Source: Poecilobothrus nobilitatus (Eukaryota > Arthropoda > Insecta > Diptera > Dolichopodidae). From it: a stretch of DNA of 64,000 nucleotides. Positions 23,952 to 37,060 of this stretch are shown here, in pieces. The stretch lies in the NCBI GenBank assembly GCA_947095535.1, contig OX352774.1, positions 71,982,416 through 72,046,415 on the forward strand, written 5' to 3'. Position 1 is the first letter of the stretch, and each line of letters starts with the position of its first letter. The notes beneath the pieces are model-generated. The model did no database searches. It saw only the letters and a list, made by a program, of their open reading frames with translations, and was not told the DNA's origin. Both the position numbers and the translations under genes were made by a program.

Positions 23952-26745
23952 GCTACTCATAAGCATATTTGCAGTGCTGCATAATAGTGTAGTTAGTTTA
24001 TAAATACTCTGTATTTATTTCGAAATCTTTTCTTTCCTTTCTCTTTCTAAAGTACTCTAAAAACTTCCTATATTTATTTTTTTCATGGTACTCATCTATG
24101 TAATAAATATTTAACTAAACAAAAAGTATCTGAAAAAGTATCTTAAATTAAAACATTTTATTTGCAAAATAAAAAAAAAAATTATTAAAAATCAAACATT
24201 CATAAATAATGAGTATTTATGTACACATTACTCAGGCCTCTTATTTTTTAGTTTATTTTTCTCATCCAATATTGATTTTGATTTGATTATCAAATTGTAA
24301 ATATTTATGAAAAAAAATTTTTATAAACAATTAATTCATTATTTAATTGAACTATTTATTTTAAGTGAAATTTAAAATTACATTAAATTTTTCTTTTTAA
24401 TATATACTTCAATTTTATAGATAACTTTAATTGATTTATGAGACAATTAATTTAAATTTTATGGGATATTTTTAAAATTAAAAAAAAAAAAAAACTGATT
24501 GGGTGTGATAATTTTTTATCTGTCATTCATAAGTTATCATTCTTTTATAATTGGATAATTTTTTATGACATAAATTCTTAACCTAAATTTTTTAACATTT
24601 GGTAAAAATTTGATGATTGCAAAAATTAATTATTTTAAAAATTACTTATATACGAGTATATTTTGAAGTAATTTTTTTTTTTTGTTAAATATTTTAATAA
24701 TATTAAAGATTTTTGTCAATTTTGAAAGATTTTTCTTTATTATGTTCAAATAACAAAAAATTAAGAATTACTTAAATTTATTTTTTCTTATTGATATTTC
24801 AACATTTAAATTAGGATTGCATGGTAATATTTTCTTATTTATTTTTTATTTATTAATTTGTTTTGACAATAAAAACTTAATTTGGAAAAAAAAAAATATT
24901 TTTTAAAATATAGAATATATAAAAAAATTTAATTCGTTCTCATATATCATAAATGTCTCTTGTATGGTTAAATCGATCAAGAAATTGCTTTGTAAATCGA
25001 TTCGTTATAAAAATATTCGACTTTGATTTTAATAAAAACGTTAAAAAAGTATCAATTATTTTTATGGTTAAAATATGCAAAATTTGTAGATCCTTCATAT
25101 CCCTTAAAAGGTACCTTATTATAAGAGGCTAAAAATAAGCATTTTTAGAGGCGTTATAGACTTAGAAAGGTGAAAAATAGTAGGGCGAAAATTTTTAAAT
25201 TTGCTGTTTTTAAATATCTGGAACCTGGAAACATTCGAAAAATGTTGAAAGATTAGATTTATAGTAAAAGCATTAAATGCTTTATTGTATCATAGAATTA
25301 AAAGTTAATTGAGCTTTAATTTAGTGAAAAATGTTGGTCATAATTACAAAGTCGTGACATAATATCGATATATATCTGAATTTTTCACAATTTTATTTAT
25401 GTTGGATTCACTACTTCAAAAAATTGTTCTGAACTCATACGTGAGCGCATGGTTTTTATATGGAAATTTGAACATTTCCAATTTTTAAAAAAGTTCAGAA
25501 CTGTTTTATCTCTCGAAAAAAAGTTGATTTTACCTTTTTTGTTTAGAACTATTTCTTTTTTTGCTGTCATTTATAATTTTTTTTTTTTGACATTTCTCAC
25601 ATTTAAAAAAAAATTTATTAGAAGACAGAAAGAGCGGAGTATAATTTTTTTTTGTTAGCTGTAAAATGTTCTGGAACAGTGAATTGTTAAAGTTAGAAAT
25701 TCTCTTTTAAAAAAATATTGAATTAAATGTGCTGAAGCAGTGAATGAAGCATTACTGAAGGAAAATTTCTAATTTGAAAATGCGCTACTTTAAAATGTCT
25801 ATTTTATATACTACCTTATTTTTCTTTTTTTCTAATTCCACAAATTCTTTTATTTCTCATTTTATCAATTTTTTATTTTTTATTCTTTGCTTCAAATTAG
25901 TTGAAGACAAAAAAAAAAACGTGCCATTTGTTTTATTAATGTTATCTTTATTTGCATAAAAAATCATTTTTAGAAAAGAAAAAAACAATTTTTTTTTTCC
26001 ATTATATGTAAATAAAAATTTAATTTTTATTTTTATTTCAATTGTTATTTTGATTTGATAGTTAGCTTTGTTTTATAGTTAGTCTTTATCAGAAGCTTTT
26101 AAAACAGTTTAACAGGAAAATATTACTTCTGTTTAAAATAACAAACAAAGGTGTTTTAAACCCTTTTAAAGTTAAAAAAAATTACACACTCTATTCAATA
26201 TTTAAAAAATAAAATTGTTTTTTTTTTTTTTTTATCACAAAAAAATAAACCTTTTTCACATTTCTCTACATCCCCTTTGAACTAATCGAATATGTATTTA
26301 CTAATCGAATACTGTTCAATTAAAAAGAAAAAAAATATTTTACTTTTAAAGGTTAATATGGTTTTATTAATATGTTTTTTAACTACTAAATTTTTTAAAA
26401 CATAATTTTTATTGAAAATCAAATTTTTTTTTATCTAAAATACTTATAATAATAAAATTTCTATTTTTTGACCAAATGTATCGAATTAAAACTGAATCGA
26501 ATAAACATAACCTTTATCAATGTCCAGAAATGTTAGCATATCGAATCTAAAATATATACGAATAATTAATTTTGACAAGTATTTGATTTGTAAGTGTCAA
26601 TTTATTTATTTGGTACACTAATCCTTGTTTTTAATACATTTAAAGTTTAGATATGATGAAATAAAGAAAAAAAAACTTTAAATAATCGTAATCGTTTTAT
26701 AACTTAGATCCCTAAAACCAAACTATACATTTTGTATTAAAGGCC
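23952..26745. other. AT-rich noncoding stretch
   Basis: Nothing recognisable as gene, RNA or mobile element. A slightly less AT-biased patch lies at 25085-25300, but no motif or open frame of note was found in it. Frames at 25449-25658 and 25774-25959 are F/I/L/K-rich products of T-runs. Confidence 0.45.
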
Positions 26746-26840
26746 CCATCCAAAAAATTGGGTTTAAAAGGATGGTGGTGTTTAGTTTGTTAAAACCCAA
26801 CACTATACCTTAGAGGAAATTCGTGCAGTTCTCTAGGTGG
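26746..26840 (+). other. Interleaved inverted repeats (pseudoknot-like) in a GC-elevated patch
   Basis: CCATCC (26746-26751) pairs with GGATGG (26770-26775), and TTGGGTTT (26758-26765) pairs with AAACCCAA (26793-26800). The arms alternate, giving an H-type pseudoknot order with linkers of 6, 4 and 17 nt. The patch continues with AGGTGGTGCCCATCTTCCCT at about 26835-26854. It stands out from the very AT-rich flanks. It could be a piece of a retroelement. No protein family was recognised on either strand. Confidence 0.35.
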
Positions 26841-28266
26841 TGCCCATCTTCCCTCGTAAAAAAAACGAAAATAAGTAATTAAATGCGAATCAATTTAGAT
26901 CAATTCTAATAATAAAAATATAATCTCAACATATTAGAACTTTCCTATATCTTAATTCTCGTAGGATACCTTCCCTCTTGTCTCCATAAATGTACAAATG
27001 ATATAGACAAGCTTATTACATTCTAACAGTTGAACTATTAGCAAGGAAAAGTGATAACTTCTGATTAAGAACTTGATGGACTAAGTACATAGGCAAAGTC
27101 TTCTATTATACATATATGGTATATATTCAAGAACAAGTTTTATTATATTCTTTAAAATTAAAATATTTTGTGCAGTTCATTATTTAAAATGCAATCCTGA
27201 AATTGAACCTTTAATGTTCAACTTTGTATTTCTTATTCTTCCGATTCTATTAAATTTTTAAACTTAATTTAATCCAGAAAATAACAGATTATATTAATGT
27301 ACCTTTATTCAAACTACACCAACGCAGAAATTAATTGAATCTAATTTTGGTTGAAACCAAAACTTACATGTAGAAATATGTACTTCTCTTATTACAAATG
27401 GCGGTATGCAATGCATCCACTGGAAAATTATAAAAAGTTTTTTTCCTGTTTTAATTTTTTTTTTTGCATATTATAGAAAGAGAAGTTCATCGAACTCAAA
27501 AAGAAAATTTCTTTTTTATTTTACAGTTTTTTTTTTTTTTTTTAATTTATTGTTGTTATTTTTTTTGGCTATTATTTAGCTGATCCCGCGAAAACCACGT
27601 TCAAGTCATTTAAAAATTCGAAATTAACAAAAATAAAAAATGTTGCAGACACAAAAAAAAAATCTCTCAATGTTGCCGTTTTAGTTAAAAAACAATAACA
27701 AAAATACAATTTTTAATCAAAAGAATTTTTTTTTTTTTTAACTGTAAAATTAACGGAAAAAATATGGCTGACTCAGTTCGTGTTTTGTGATTGTGGTTGT
27801 TTTAGTTTTTATTTTTATTTTATTTATTTTTTACTTTGTTGGGGATTTTTGGTTCATTGGTTAACAGATTGGCTCAGTTAATATTAGAAATTACAAAAAA
27901 AAAAGTTTAATTTCGATTGTTTTGTTGTTGTGTGCTTTATTTCCAATATTGTTTTATTATTAGATGCTTGTTCTTTTAATAAGCGTGCTACTATTAAACG
28001 AATATTTAAATTGTCAAGCAGTAAAAAAAAAAACAAAGATTTAATATTATATTGGTAAAGGGAACTTGTAAAAATTGTGAAAATACATGATTTGATTTTA
28101 GAAATAGGATACGATATGATGTTAAAAATGTCGTATAAGATGACTTTGTTGTATATCACTTTTTACAAAAAAGGATATTACCTATCTAAAAATGTAGTAT
28201 TAACTGCATAACAAAATAAAAGTTACAAGAGAAATAGAGCAAAATAAAAGTTAATAGAGAGAAAAG

Positions 28267-28284
28267 GAGAGAGAGAGAGAGAGA
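28267..28284. repeat. (GA)n microsatellite
   Basis: A GA run inside a longer purine-rich segment (about 28240-28290). Confidence 0.8.
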
Positions 28285-31200
28285 AGGTGCTAAACAAATG
28301 CAAATTTAGACTGCAACTGCACTAAAATCTGTTACAGAAAAACGTATTTTCAGAAAAAGTACCAGATTTTCAGCGTGCTTGTCAATTTTAAAATTTTAAT
28401 TATAATGTAACATCCAACTTCAAATAAATTAAATATTTTAGAAGATGGGGTATTATGAAGCTATAATTTACGAATATGGCGTTTTGAATTATTTGAATGA
28501 GCCATATGGCGATTAAAATTACTTTAAGAGAAAAATAAAATTTTAAAATCACTTCGACGGGCAGTTGTAGTAAATGCACGGAGATATACTGACACCGAAT
28601 ACACCTTCCTACACTGATATATACACATCATGTACTCTTTTTCTAAAAAATTAAAAAAAAAAAAAAAAAATTTTCTAAATTTATGGAAAAGCACAGATAT
28701 ATATACCCTATTTTCTACAAATTTACAAAAACAGAGTATTTTTGTATAAAAAATTTAATTTTTCTAAATATCTGAAAAATGGGTTATATCACCATTTTCC
28801 AAAAATTGAACAATAACTTGAAATTTTTCTTTAATAAGGTTCTAGTTTAATAAATATGTATGTATGTTGTCAAAAAGTATTCCTTATGTTGTCAAAAACT
28901 ATTCTCAATTATTAAGAAATAATTATAATGCAAATGATTTTTGAATAGGAGAATAATGCAATTATCGTTTTACGACACATCATTTTTGATAAAAATATAT
29001 CGTATTTGTATATATCGTAAATATCATATTAAATAGATCTTCATTATTTATTGATTTATAATACGCCACTATGTTCAAAATTTGCAATAAATTAAATGAA
29101 AAAATTTTTAGTATTCACATTGTGACCCCACAATACCCATTTAAAGTTAAAAATATTTTTTGATCATTTTTTTTGTTTTATATAAAATTTTAAACTGTTT
29201 TTTTTTTTTTGTGGTAATTAGAAAAACTTTTCATTTTATATTAAGTATTTAATGGTATTATGTGGGGAAAAAAAACCCTTTAATAAATTAACAAACAAAT
29301 CATGCATGCATCAAAAACATTAGGTCAAAATATTGGAGGAATTATTAAATTCAAACTTTTAAAAAAGATTAAAGTGTAAATTATTTTTACTTTCTTTTTT
29401 TTATTTAAAATATAAAGTTGCTTATAATTTTGTTTATTATTTTACAAATTCAAATCGCACCAAATCGTTAAAATAGTTTTTTTTTCTTTTTCAATTCAAT
29501 ATAATTTTTTAACCAACCAAAAGAGATCGTATATAATTTATAAATATTTCATTAAACTTTCAACATTCAACCGCAACTTTGTATTTGTTTTTGTTTTTTT
29601 TTTTTTTTTAACTATAACACCCGCCTTCAAAGTTCATTAACTGTGTAACTTATTATTTGTACTTATATATTGATTTGAAATTTAAGATTTGAAAAAACAT
29701 TGCAATTAAAAATAAAATAGAACACAGAAAAAAAAAAAAAAAAGAATAAAAAAAATGGTAATTTACTTTTAAAGAAAACCAATGAAGAAACCACTAAAAA
29801 TCATGATTTTAATATTCAATTTTTAATAGTTCATATATTTTAGTATCACAGAGACAGAAGGGACATTGACAGCCTTCTTAATATTCGTGTCTTATATAAT
29901 AAGTATATGTATACTTATATTATTTATTAATTTTTTTTTATTATTTAAAAAAAATTATGTAACAAAAATTATTATCTATAGTTAGTCTGTCTGTCTTAAA
30001 GAAATTAATCATCTAAACTTTAATTTTGTTAGGATTTTAGGCAAAAAAAAGAAGAATTGAAAAACTACTTGGAAATAATGATATTGTATATTCATGGGGA
30101 TCCTAGTTTTAGGATCCTGTTTCCTAGTTTTAGTTTCAACTTAAACAATTAAAAATTTTTTTTATACATTAATGCAATGTATGCGTGCATACGTAACATG
30201 CAACTGCAAGTTTGAGCTTAAATCAACTCTACAGATTATTGCAGTAGATCTTGGATAAATTATAAATGATTCATTACCGCAATTTTGAGCTAGAAATACT
30301 TTATAGTTAAATTTTATTTTATGTTGGTCTAAATTAATTTAACTATTCAAATTTGTTTTTCTTTATTCTATTTACAAAATCCTTTCTTTTTTTATAGCTT
30401 TATTGCGACGTTTAATTCGATTTCAGTTTATTTCATTAGGGGTTTTTTATCTCTACCTTTTTATATGGACAATAATTGGATCTTTGACTTACGGAAATTA
30501 ATTTTTAAGTTCAATTATTTTTCTTTCATTAACATTTTCGTAGATTTAACAATATAGGTATAATTTAACATTTATTACTTAAAATCCTTATTTAATCCTA
30601 TGCGACTCAATGTACCTTATTTTTTTTCTTTAGTAAGGGTACTTTTTCTACTTTAAGAACCATATTTGTTATCGAATTTTGACTAAGCGTAAACTTTTTT
30701 TTAAATGTTTTTTTAAGGGTACATACATAAGGGTTTGTTTAAAGGTCAAATGTTATTGAATCTTTAAGTTATTAATCATATTGTACTTCTGGAGCTCTGG
30801 AACAATTAAAATGTTTATATTATTTCTACACGGCTCTATATCTCAATCTTCACAAGTCATTAGATCTAATATTATTTTGAGATTTTGGTTTTTTTATTGC
30901 ACATATTTTCTCCATATCACATCACGCATTGGATTCATAAAATATTATTGGTGTTACAACCAATTACAATTATTGGTTTGGTTTGGTTACAATTATTGGT
31001 TTTATAGACCTCAATAAATGAATGGTTTAATAATATGTATATGGTCTTTTTACATTGATAATTCAATATTTTGACATAAATCTAATTCTATTTGAATTTG
31101 TAAATTTTTGTTTTCTTATTTTTATTATTCAAATATAGACAATTCCGTTCCTGAAATCAAAATTAACCTCAAAAATTAGGTCAATTTTAGTTATGATGCA

Positions 31201-33539
31201 ATTCTAGTAAATTTAATTTAGGTTTTTTCTAATATATTGTATGTATATGTATATATTTTTTTATTAAATTAATATACATATGTATATATATTAGATATAT
31301 TACAACAATAACTATAACCATGAATTTATTATTTAGTTTAAGTTATTATTATAGTGTTGATGGTGGTATTGCGTATAGTAGCGATTAGTTAGTAATTATT
31401 TGTAAAGTTGACAATGTTGATGATTTTGATGTTGCAATCGATACCTTATTTAAGAAAAAAAATAATAATAATAATTTAGATTCGTCTTAGTTAAAAAAAC
31501 AAAAAAAAAATGTATAATTAAATATTTTTAACAAATCAGGCACTAAATAAAAATCATTACAAAATTTTTCCAACTATACTAGAGACCCAATTTGAAAGTA
31601 CATACGTTAATTTTTTTTTGTTGTTTTTTTTTATTTTTTATATATTTTTTTTGCGTTCAATGACTTTCATGTGTTATTTTAGATCACATTATTCGTAAAA
31701 TAAAAATTAAAAGAAAAATAAAAACTAAAATTACTTTTTGGTTGAATTTGTTGTTGTTTTTTTTTATTATAAGAAAATAAAAAAAACAAAAAAAAACCAA
31801 CAAGAAAAAAAAGCGTAAATAAATCGTCGACCTTATAGATATGCATACAATATTTTTCATTATTGTTCATTATTTTTTGTTTTATTTATTTTTTATTTTT
31901 TTTTTTTCCAAAGGGGGCAATGCTCTTTTTGTCTATAAAATATGATTGTTGCCATGAATTCAATTTCTCTATGTAATAAGTACAGTCGAACTTAAAAATT
32001 AAGAATATGAAAGGGCCAGTTTTTTTTTTTTTAAATCAGAAAGAAGACACTTAAATCAATTTAAGTAAAGAAGAAAGAGGAGAAAATTAGAATAATTACC
32101 GCATAAAATCAAATAAAATCATTTTTAGATAGTTTTTTTGTTATATTTGAATGTTAAAAGGTAAAATATTGTCATTTTTAAAGAATCTAAATTAATTTTC
32201 GGAGTTTTGTGACAGATGATGTAAAAAAAGAAACCCTTAACAAAGAAATTTGAAAAAAATCCAACTTATATTGACCCGTTAGCTCAGCCTTCAATTTCAA
32301 TTAAAATTTTTTTTATAATAATTTATGCTTGGCTTTACATCGCGTTTTATTTCAAGTATAGTGTTTTTACTATATCAGCTTCAAAGTTTAAAAAAAAACA
32401 ATCAGGTTGAAATTAACTTGAATTTACCATTTTTTGATATATTTGGGTATAGATAGGGGCGAGGTGAATATAAGTACATGATTATTGAATCGAATATAAA
32501 GAAGTAATGAAATTTACCTATAAAATTCTATCAAATTACAAATGAAACAGCAATTTGTTTCCAAAAGGATCAGAAACTAAACAAAGGAAAAATAGAATTT
32601 TTATTACAGAATTCTCGTTTCATTAGGTAATTAATATTCATTAAGGTATTTTTTACCATCTTTTTTTTTTATTATTATTATTTCCGGTATCTTTAAAAAT
32701 CTCCAACAAAGCTATTGCATCTTTGTTGCCCCAAATATTATTTTCTCCATGATTTTTATTTTAAATATATCAAATATATGTACTAGTATACTAAAAACAA
32801 CTAAAGTTCCTTAATAACTTCAGCTTTCGAGAACAAATTTTTAATCAATTCAAGTCAATTTACGTTCATAATAGCTTAAAGTGCACTTATAGTAAGTTTA
32901 AAACTACCATATACTTAAATATAGGGTAACTGATAGTGATAACTAATATTTCTTTCTTGACTCTTATAACTTCTTTCTGTGTCGGTATTCTGTTTTTTTT
33001 TTAAACTGTAATCAGTTGTATATCATTGAATCTAGTACGTTTAAACTTGACCGGTGCTACTTTTGATTTCATTTTCTAAATTTTGTTAAAACATATAAAA
33101 GTTAACTCTGAAGATGTTCATTTTGTCTTAAATTAGGAATTAAAAATCACAAATTATTAATGCAGATTTTAGTAAGAAGCTTAAATTTAAAGCTTTTAAA
33201 GATTTAAAAAATATATAAAAATATAAAATACAATAGAATACAAAAAATAACGACTCAGTTAATATCTTATGCTTACATAAATCTTATGCTTTATATAACT
33301 TGACATTTATGGAATATGTAATAAATTCTACCATTTCCAATTTTCAAATTCATTCTAAAGTACCATTTATTAATTTTCTACTGTAATAAAAAATATATGT
33401 ACATACTTACTTTGTATTTTACTTCAAATTTAACTTTAAAAATATTTATTGCAACATTTTACTGACTGTTTATTTAGTTTTTATTTAGTTTTGTCCTATT
33501 ATTTTAATTGTAATTTAGAGTTTTCTCCCACTGAAAAAT

Positions 33540-33582
33540 AAAGACAAAGACAAAGACAACGACAACGAATACGACTACGACA
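33540..33582. repeat. AAAGAC / GACAAC / TACGAC cryptic hexanucleotide repeat
   Basis: AAGACAAAGACAAAGACAAC is followed by GACAACGAATACGACTACGA. It is an evolving GAC-containing 6-mer tract, purine/C biased on the plus strand. Confidence 0.75.
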
Positions 33583-33947
33583 ATTTGTGTTTCCATTTTT
33601 CATAAGTTTTTTTTTTTTGCAGTTTTGCACCTATGTATAGAAATAATTAGACAAAAAAAAAAAATGAAGAAAAAAATTAGCTCAAAATCACCGCCATTGC
33701 TAATTTTACTTACATATATGCCTTTTTTAGTCATTAGCAAAAGGAAAACTTCTAACAAGATCTCTTATTATTTGCTTCTTCGTCTAGGTATACATAAATA
33801 TTTTTCATTTTTACTTGCTTCAGTCGATTACGAATTCATTATTGTGCAATTTTTAAATGGATGCAATGAGGCATAAAAGTGAACAAAAACAACAACAGAA
33901 AATTATTTTAAAACTATTTTAATAATTTTTTTTTATTTTTATTTTAG

Positions 33948-33948
33948 C

Positions 33949-33980
<32 letters not shown>

Positions 33981-33984
33981 TATA
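33948..33984. repeat. (TA)n microsatellite
   Basis: An uninterrupted (TA) run of about 26 bases followed by CATATATATA. Confidence 0.85.
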
Positions 33985-34144
33985 AATAATTTATTTGGAA
34001 AAAACAAAAAAATAATTCTGAAAGTTAAAAATGAGACTATCCAAAATGAAAATAAGCATATATAATAAATGTGAATAAAATATGTAAATTGCTAATCTTT
34101 TAAATGAGTGAGTGCAAGATGCTTAAATAGTTAGTTATTTTCTC

Positions 34145-34690
34145 TTTTTAGCACATTTTCAAAAAAATGTGCCTATTAGGTTGTCTCTGTCTATCTGTCT
34201 GTCTGTTTAAATCTGTCTGTATCTCTGGGTGTTTTACAAAACTTCTTTCTTAAGGTATGAAATGTTAACTACGGATAGGCATCGCAAAAAATATAATTTT
34301 GTTGAATACCTTTTTTCTATATACCCACCCATTACGGAGCTACAGCCACTAAAGGTGCCCTATATTTAAATTATTATACTTACAACATAAGTTCTATAAT
34401 GTTATAAGTTCAATCTAAAAACTTTAAACGATACCTGATTTTATTAGCTTTACAAATATATATGTAATAAATATATACTCTTATCATACGTTGTTTGAAT
34501 TTACCGTTAAGCGAAGCTTAATTTTTGCAAATTTTTTGGCCCTTTCTATCTTTCAAACATTTTAAATTAAAAACTTGAAATATGTTACTTAAGAGAAGCT
34601 AGATCTTTAGAAATAAGTATGAGTTATTTCAGAAAATATTTTTGTGTTGCTTTCCGTTTAGGAATTATAACTGATCAAAAGCTGAAAATT
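34145..34690. repeat. Dispersed repeat R2, copy 1
   Basis: This shares an ordered set of blocks with 54795-55195: ACAAAACTTCT, TGAAATGTTAACTACGGATA (TGAAATGTTAACCATGAATA in the other copy), CCCACCCATTACGGAGCTAC (CCCACCCATTACTCTGCTAC), AATTTACCGTTA, TTTTGCAAAATTTT-like and AGATCTTT..GAAT blocks. Spacing is similar over about 450 bp. It is preceded by a GCACATTTT/AAAATGTGC hairpin (about 34151-34172) and a TCTG-rich microsatellite (about 34183-34222). No open frame of note is present, and the repeat class is unknown to me. Confidence 0.65.
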
Positions 34691-36580
34691 CCCTATTTTT
34701 AAACACCTGTAACTTGAACACCTGTCCAATTGAAGAAATATACAAAAATTAAAGCTCCAACATTATGTTTTTGTTTGTGTTAACAACTTTTCTTAATAAT
34801 GTACTAAAAGATACTTTAAATTGACGAAAGTGTGACTTGATTTTTTCCAATTTTTCCTAATCAATTATTATGAATTATGGAATATTGTTTAATTTTGGAA
34901 ATGTGCTTTTTTAAAAACCTATGGTTTTTTTCATTACTTTTTTCTTTTTATAATTTGAATTTTTTTCGCTAATTTAAAGATGCTTCTTGGTTAAAAATAG
35001 AAAGACGAATAAAATTAGAAAATATTGTGCAATGAAGTAGAAAATTATTTCCCGCAAATATGGTGGATTTATGTTATAAATTTATATAGTAAAAATTTTG
35101 AATTTAAATAATGATATCCTCGAAATAAAAATTGTTAATTTCAATATAAAAATAATACAAAATTTTAAAATTTTTAAGAATGTAGGTTTCATTTAAGTAT
35201 TATACAATCTTTGGCAACAAAATGAAACATCTAAGTACATATTTAAATTATGTTAGTCCAACTAGCAGATTATTGTCTAATTTAAGATTTTAATAGTCCC
35301 ATTAAAGTTCTAAATTAAAAACCTAACTATAAAATCTAAATCATAACTTGGTACTTTGATGGTAAAAAACAAATTTTCCAATATGTAAAAAATAAAATGA
35401 CTATAGTTTAAAAAACTTTCTGCTACTGAATATTAAGAAATAATTTACGATGAATAAAATTAAAACTCTACTTTATGAAGAATTCAAGTTGTTGGAGTTA
35501 CATACTTAATTAGAAATAAATTATATTTATTTTTTATTATAATAATTACATAGAATTTATGGCTATAGAAAATATTCAAAAGTTAAAAAGTTTCACCTAC
35601 TGGAATAATATTCAATCTTATACTTATTCATACCTTTTTGTCATACTCATGTACATATATTTCAACATTTTAAGATCAGTATTGGAGCTTATATATCTTA
35701 CTTGATTACATATACCAATGTAACCTAAACGGACTCTTAGTCAGCTCTTAAAATTAAAAAGAAATAAAAAAAATTAAAATATTTTTTAAAAATCAAAATC
35801 GTTTCTGAAGTTTTGTATAGCCCTGTATAATAATAAAATATAAATTACATCAACTATAATTATTTAGCAATATTTGACGTTAAACCTTTATTAATTATGT
35901 AATTGCAATTTCAAAAAAAAAACCCCTTTTCCAAATCTCCAATTTTTATCTAAAAATATAACATCCTTTTAATCCATTCTTATTATGATCAAATATTTTT
36001 GATTTTTAATACCTACTATAATTACTATTTATAAATCTATTCCGGCAAAAACACAAAATCCAACTATTATTTTGATATTCAATTAATTCTTCTCCATGAA
36101 TGTTCTTCAGTTCTTATGTTCACTTCTTTTGCCTAGAATTACAGAGTTCTATCCTTAACAAATCAAAAAAAAAAAGTTAATTTGGATGCCAAACGGTTTC
36201 AGCTGTGATTTCAATATTGCATTTGTAAGAGTCATGTTTAACCTAAATTTCTAACCTAAAATATTCATGTAAACAAATTAACAAAATAAATTAACTTCAA
36301 AAATAAAAAATCAACAGTTTACGATGTTAATATGTTTGATTCTTAACTTTACAATAATTACATAAATATAAATGCATCTCTTTTCTTAAAATAAGTGGGG
36401 TAAACCTTTAGAAATGTCATAAAATGTACTATTAAATAATTAATTATAAGACCTATACAAATATTCGTAGCCATACATTTACAAATAAGAGCCATAATAT
36501 GTTCACATATATATTATTCCATAAATAATACCATATCGGAACTCGGGAGCAATAATATTTGAGATATGATCTAGTTTAAT
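34691..36580. other. AT-rich noncoding stretch
   Basis: No gene, RNA or discrete repeat recognised. The sequence becomes less AT-biased after about 36530, leading into the candidate promoter region. Confidence 0.45.
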
Positions 36581-36584
36581 GTGC

Positions 36585-36740
36585 CTATTACAGGTGTCAC
36601 TTTTTCTGTCGGATCCGAGTAATTTGAGGTGACAACACTAATTGCTATTACAACTGTCATAATCCGACTGAAAAATGTGTGACTCAGCTGTCACCTATAA
36701 ATTTTATGTGATTGGATAGTTTTTTGTTTGTTGTCTCAGT
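36585..36740 (+). promoter_or_regulatory. Candidate promoter region with inverted and direct repeats
   Basis: A GC-elevated patch holds ATTACAGGTGTCAC at 36587-36600, echoed by ATTACAACTGTCAT at 36647-36660. GTGTCACTTTTTCTGTCGGAT (from 36594) is roughly mirrored by ATCCGACTGAAAAATGTGTG (from 36662), which ends in CAGCTGTCACC. Downstream lie CTATAAATT (TATA-like, about 36695) and a TCAGTT initiator-like match (36736-36741). Their spacing of about 42 bp is longer than the usual 30 or so. The candidate exons at 36786 and 37061 follow. It could alternatively be the end of a palindromic mobile element. Confidence 0.3.
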
Positions 36741-36785
36741 TTGTTTTGAAAAATTTTTGAAATTTTTTTTTTTTAAATATTTATT

Positions 36786-36805
36786 ATGACTTCTGAAAAG
36801 AAAAA
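36786..36805 (+). CDS. Possible alternative first coding exon (M-T-S-E-K-K...)
   Basis: The ATG at 36786 is preceded in frame by a TAA at 36774. It opens six codons (MTSEKK) plus two bases and runs into a perfect fly-type donor, GTAAGT at 36806-36811. The exon would end two bases into a codon, the same phase as the exon at 37061, so both could splice to one downstream exon as alternative starts. Against it: the exon is tiny, A-rich and easily produced by chance here, and the minus strand of the same bases reads as an acceptor-like CTTTTCAG. Treat as a hypothesis. Confidence 0.22.
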
Positions 36806-36826
36806 GTAAGTAAATATTTATAAATG

Positions 36827-36905
36827 TATTTATACGCAGATTCTCAGTTTCTTCTTCTGAATCACTATGACTAAAATATTGATCCACACTTGTAAATAAA
36901 AACAT
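36827..36905 (-). CDS. Protein-like acidic minus-strand segment, unidentified
   Basis: From an ATG at 36903-36905 the minus strand encodes MFLFTSVDQYFSHSDSEEET then ENLRIN, after which the open frame becomes low-complexity (K/N/F-rich) and stops at 36684. The acidic serine-rich start is unlike the surrounding chance frames. It would be divergent from the plus-strand exon at 37061, about 155 bp away, so a bidirectional promoter is conceivable. There may be an acceptor-like TTTTCTTTTCAG on this strand near 36800, but a 43-bp intron would be too short. The family is unknown. Confidence 0.22.
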
Positions 36906-37060
36906 TTTTTTTTCTCTTTTATATGTATCTATTTAAAACTTTTGAATATAATTATTATTTTAAACAAATCAAACAAACACATCAACGAATTTACTTTTAT
37001 AAATTTCATAAAATCTCAAACGTCAAACGTAACTTCAAGCGAGTTCGCCATTGACCCATA

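Larger units (their letters stand above)
26860..34140. other. Long AT-rich noncoding stretch with microsatellites
   Basis: No supported gene. Notable pieces: (GA)n at 28267-28284; a tandem ATGTTGTCAAAAA duplication near 28864-28895; GGATCCTAGTTTTAGGATCC at about 30097-30116; a (GACAAA/GACAAC)n run at 33540-33570; (TA)n at 33948-33975; and a less AT-rich patch at 28545-28620 with no recognised motif. A short ATG frame at 27764 is treated under rejected items. Confidence 0.45.

Noticed and set aside
27764..27790. Short ATG frame MADSVRVL in a slightly GC-richer spot
   Set aside because: Eight codons then a stop, and no donor after it; too little evidence for an exon.
30390..31017. Possible mitochondrial insertion, because of W/Y/F-rich frames and AT content
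   Set aside because: No mitochondrial gene order or conserved peptide could be recognised.
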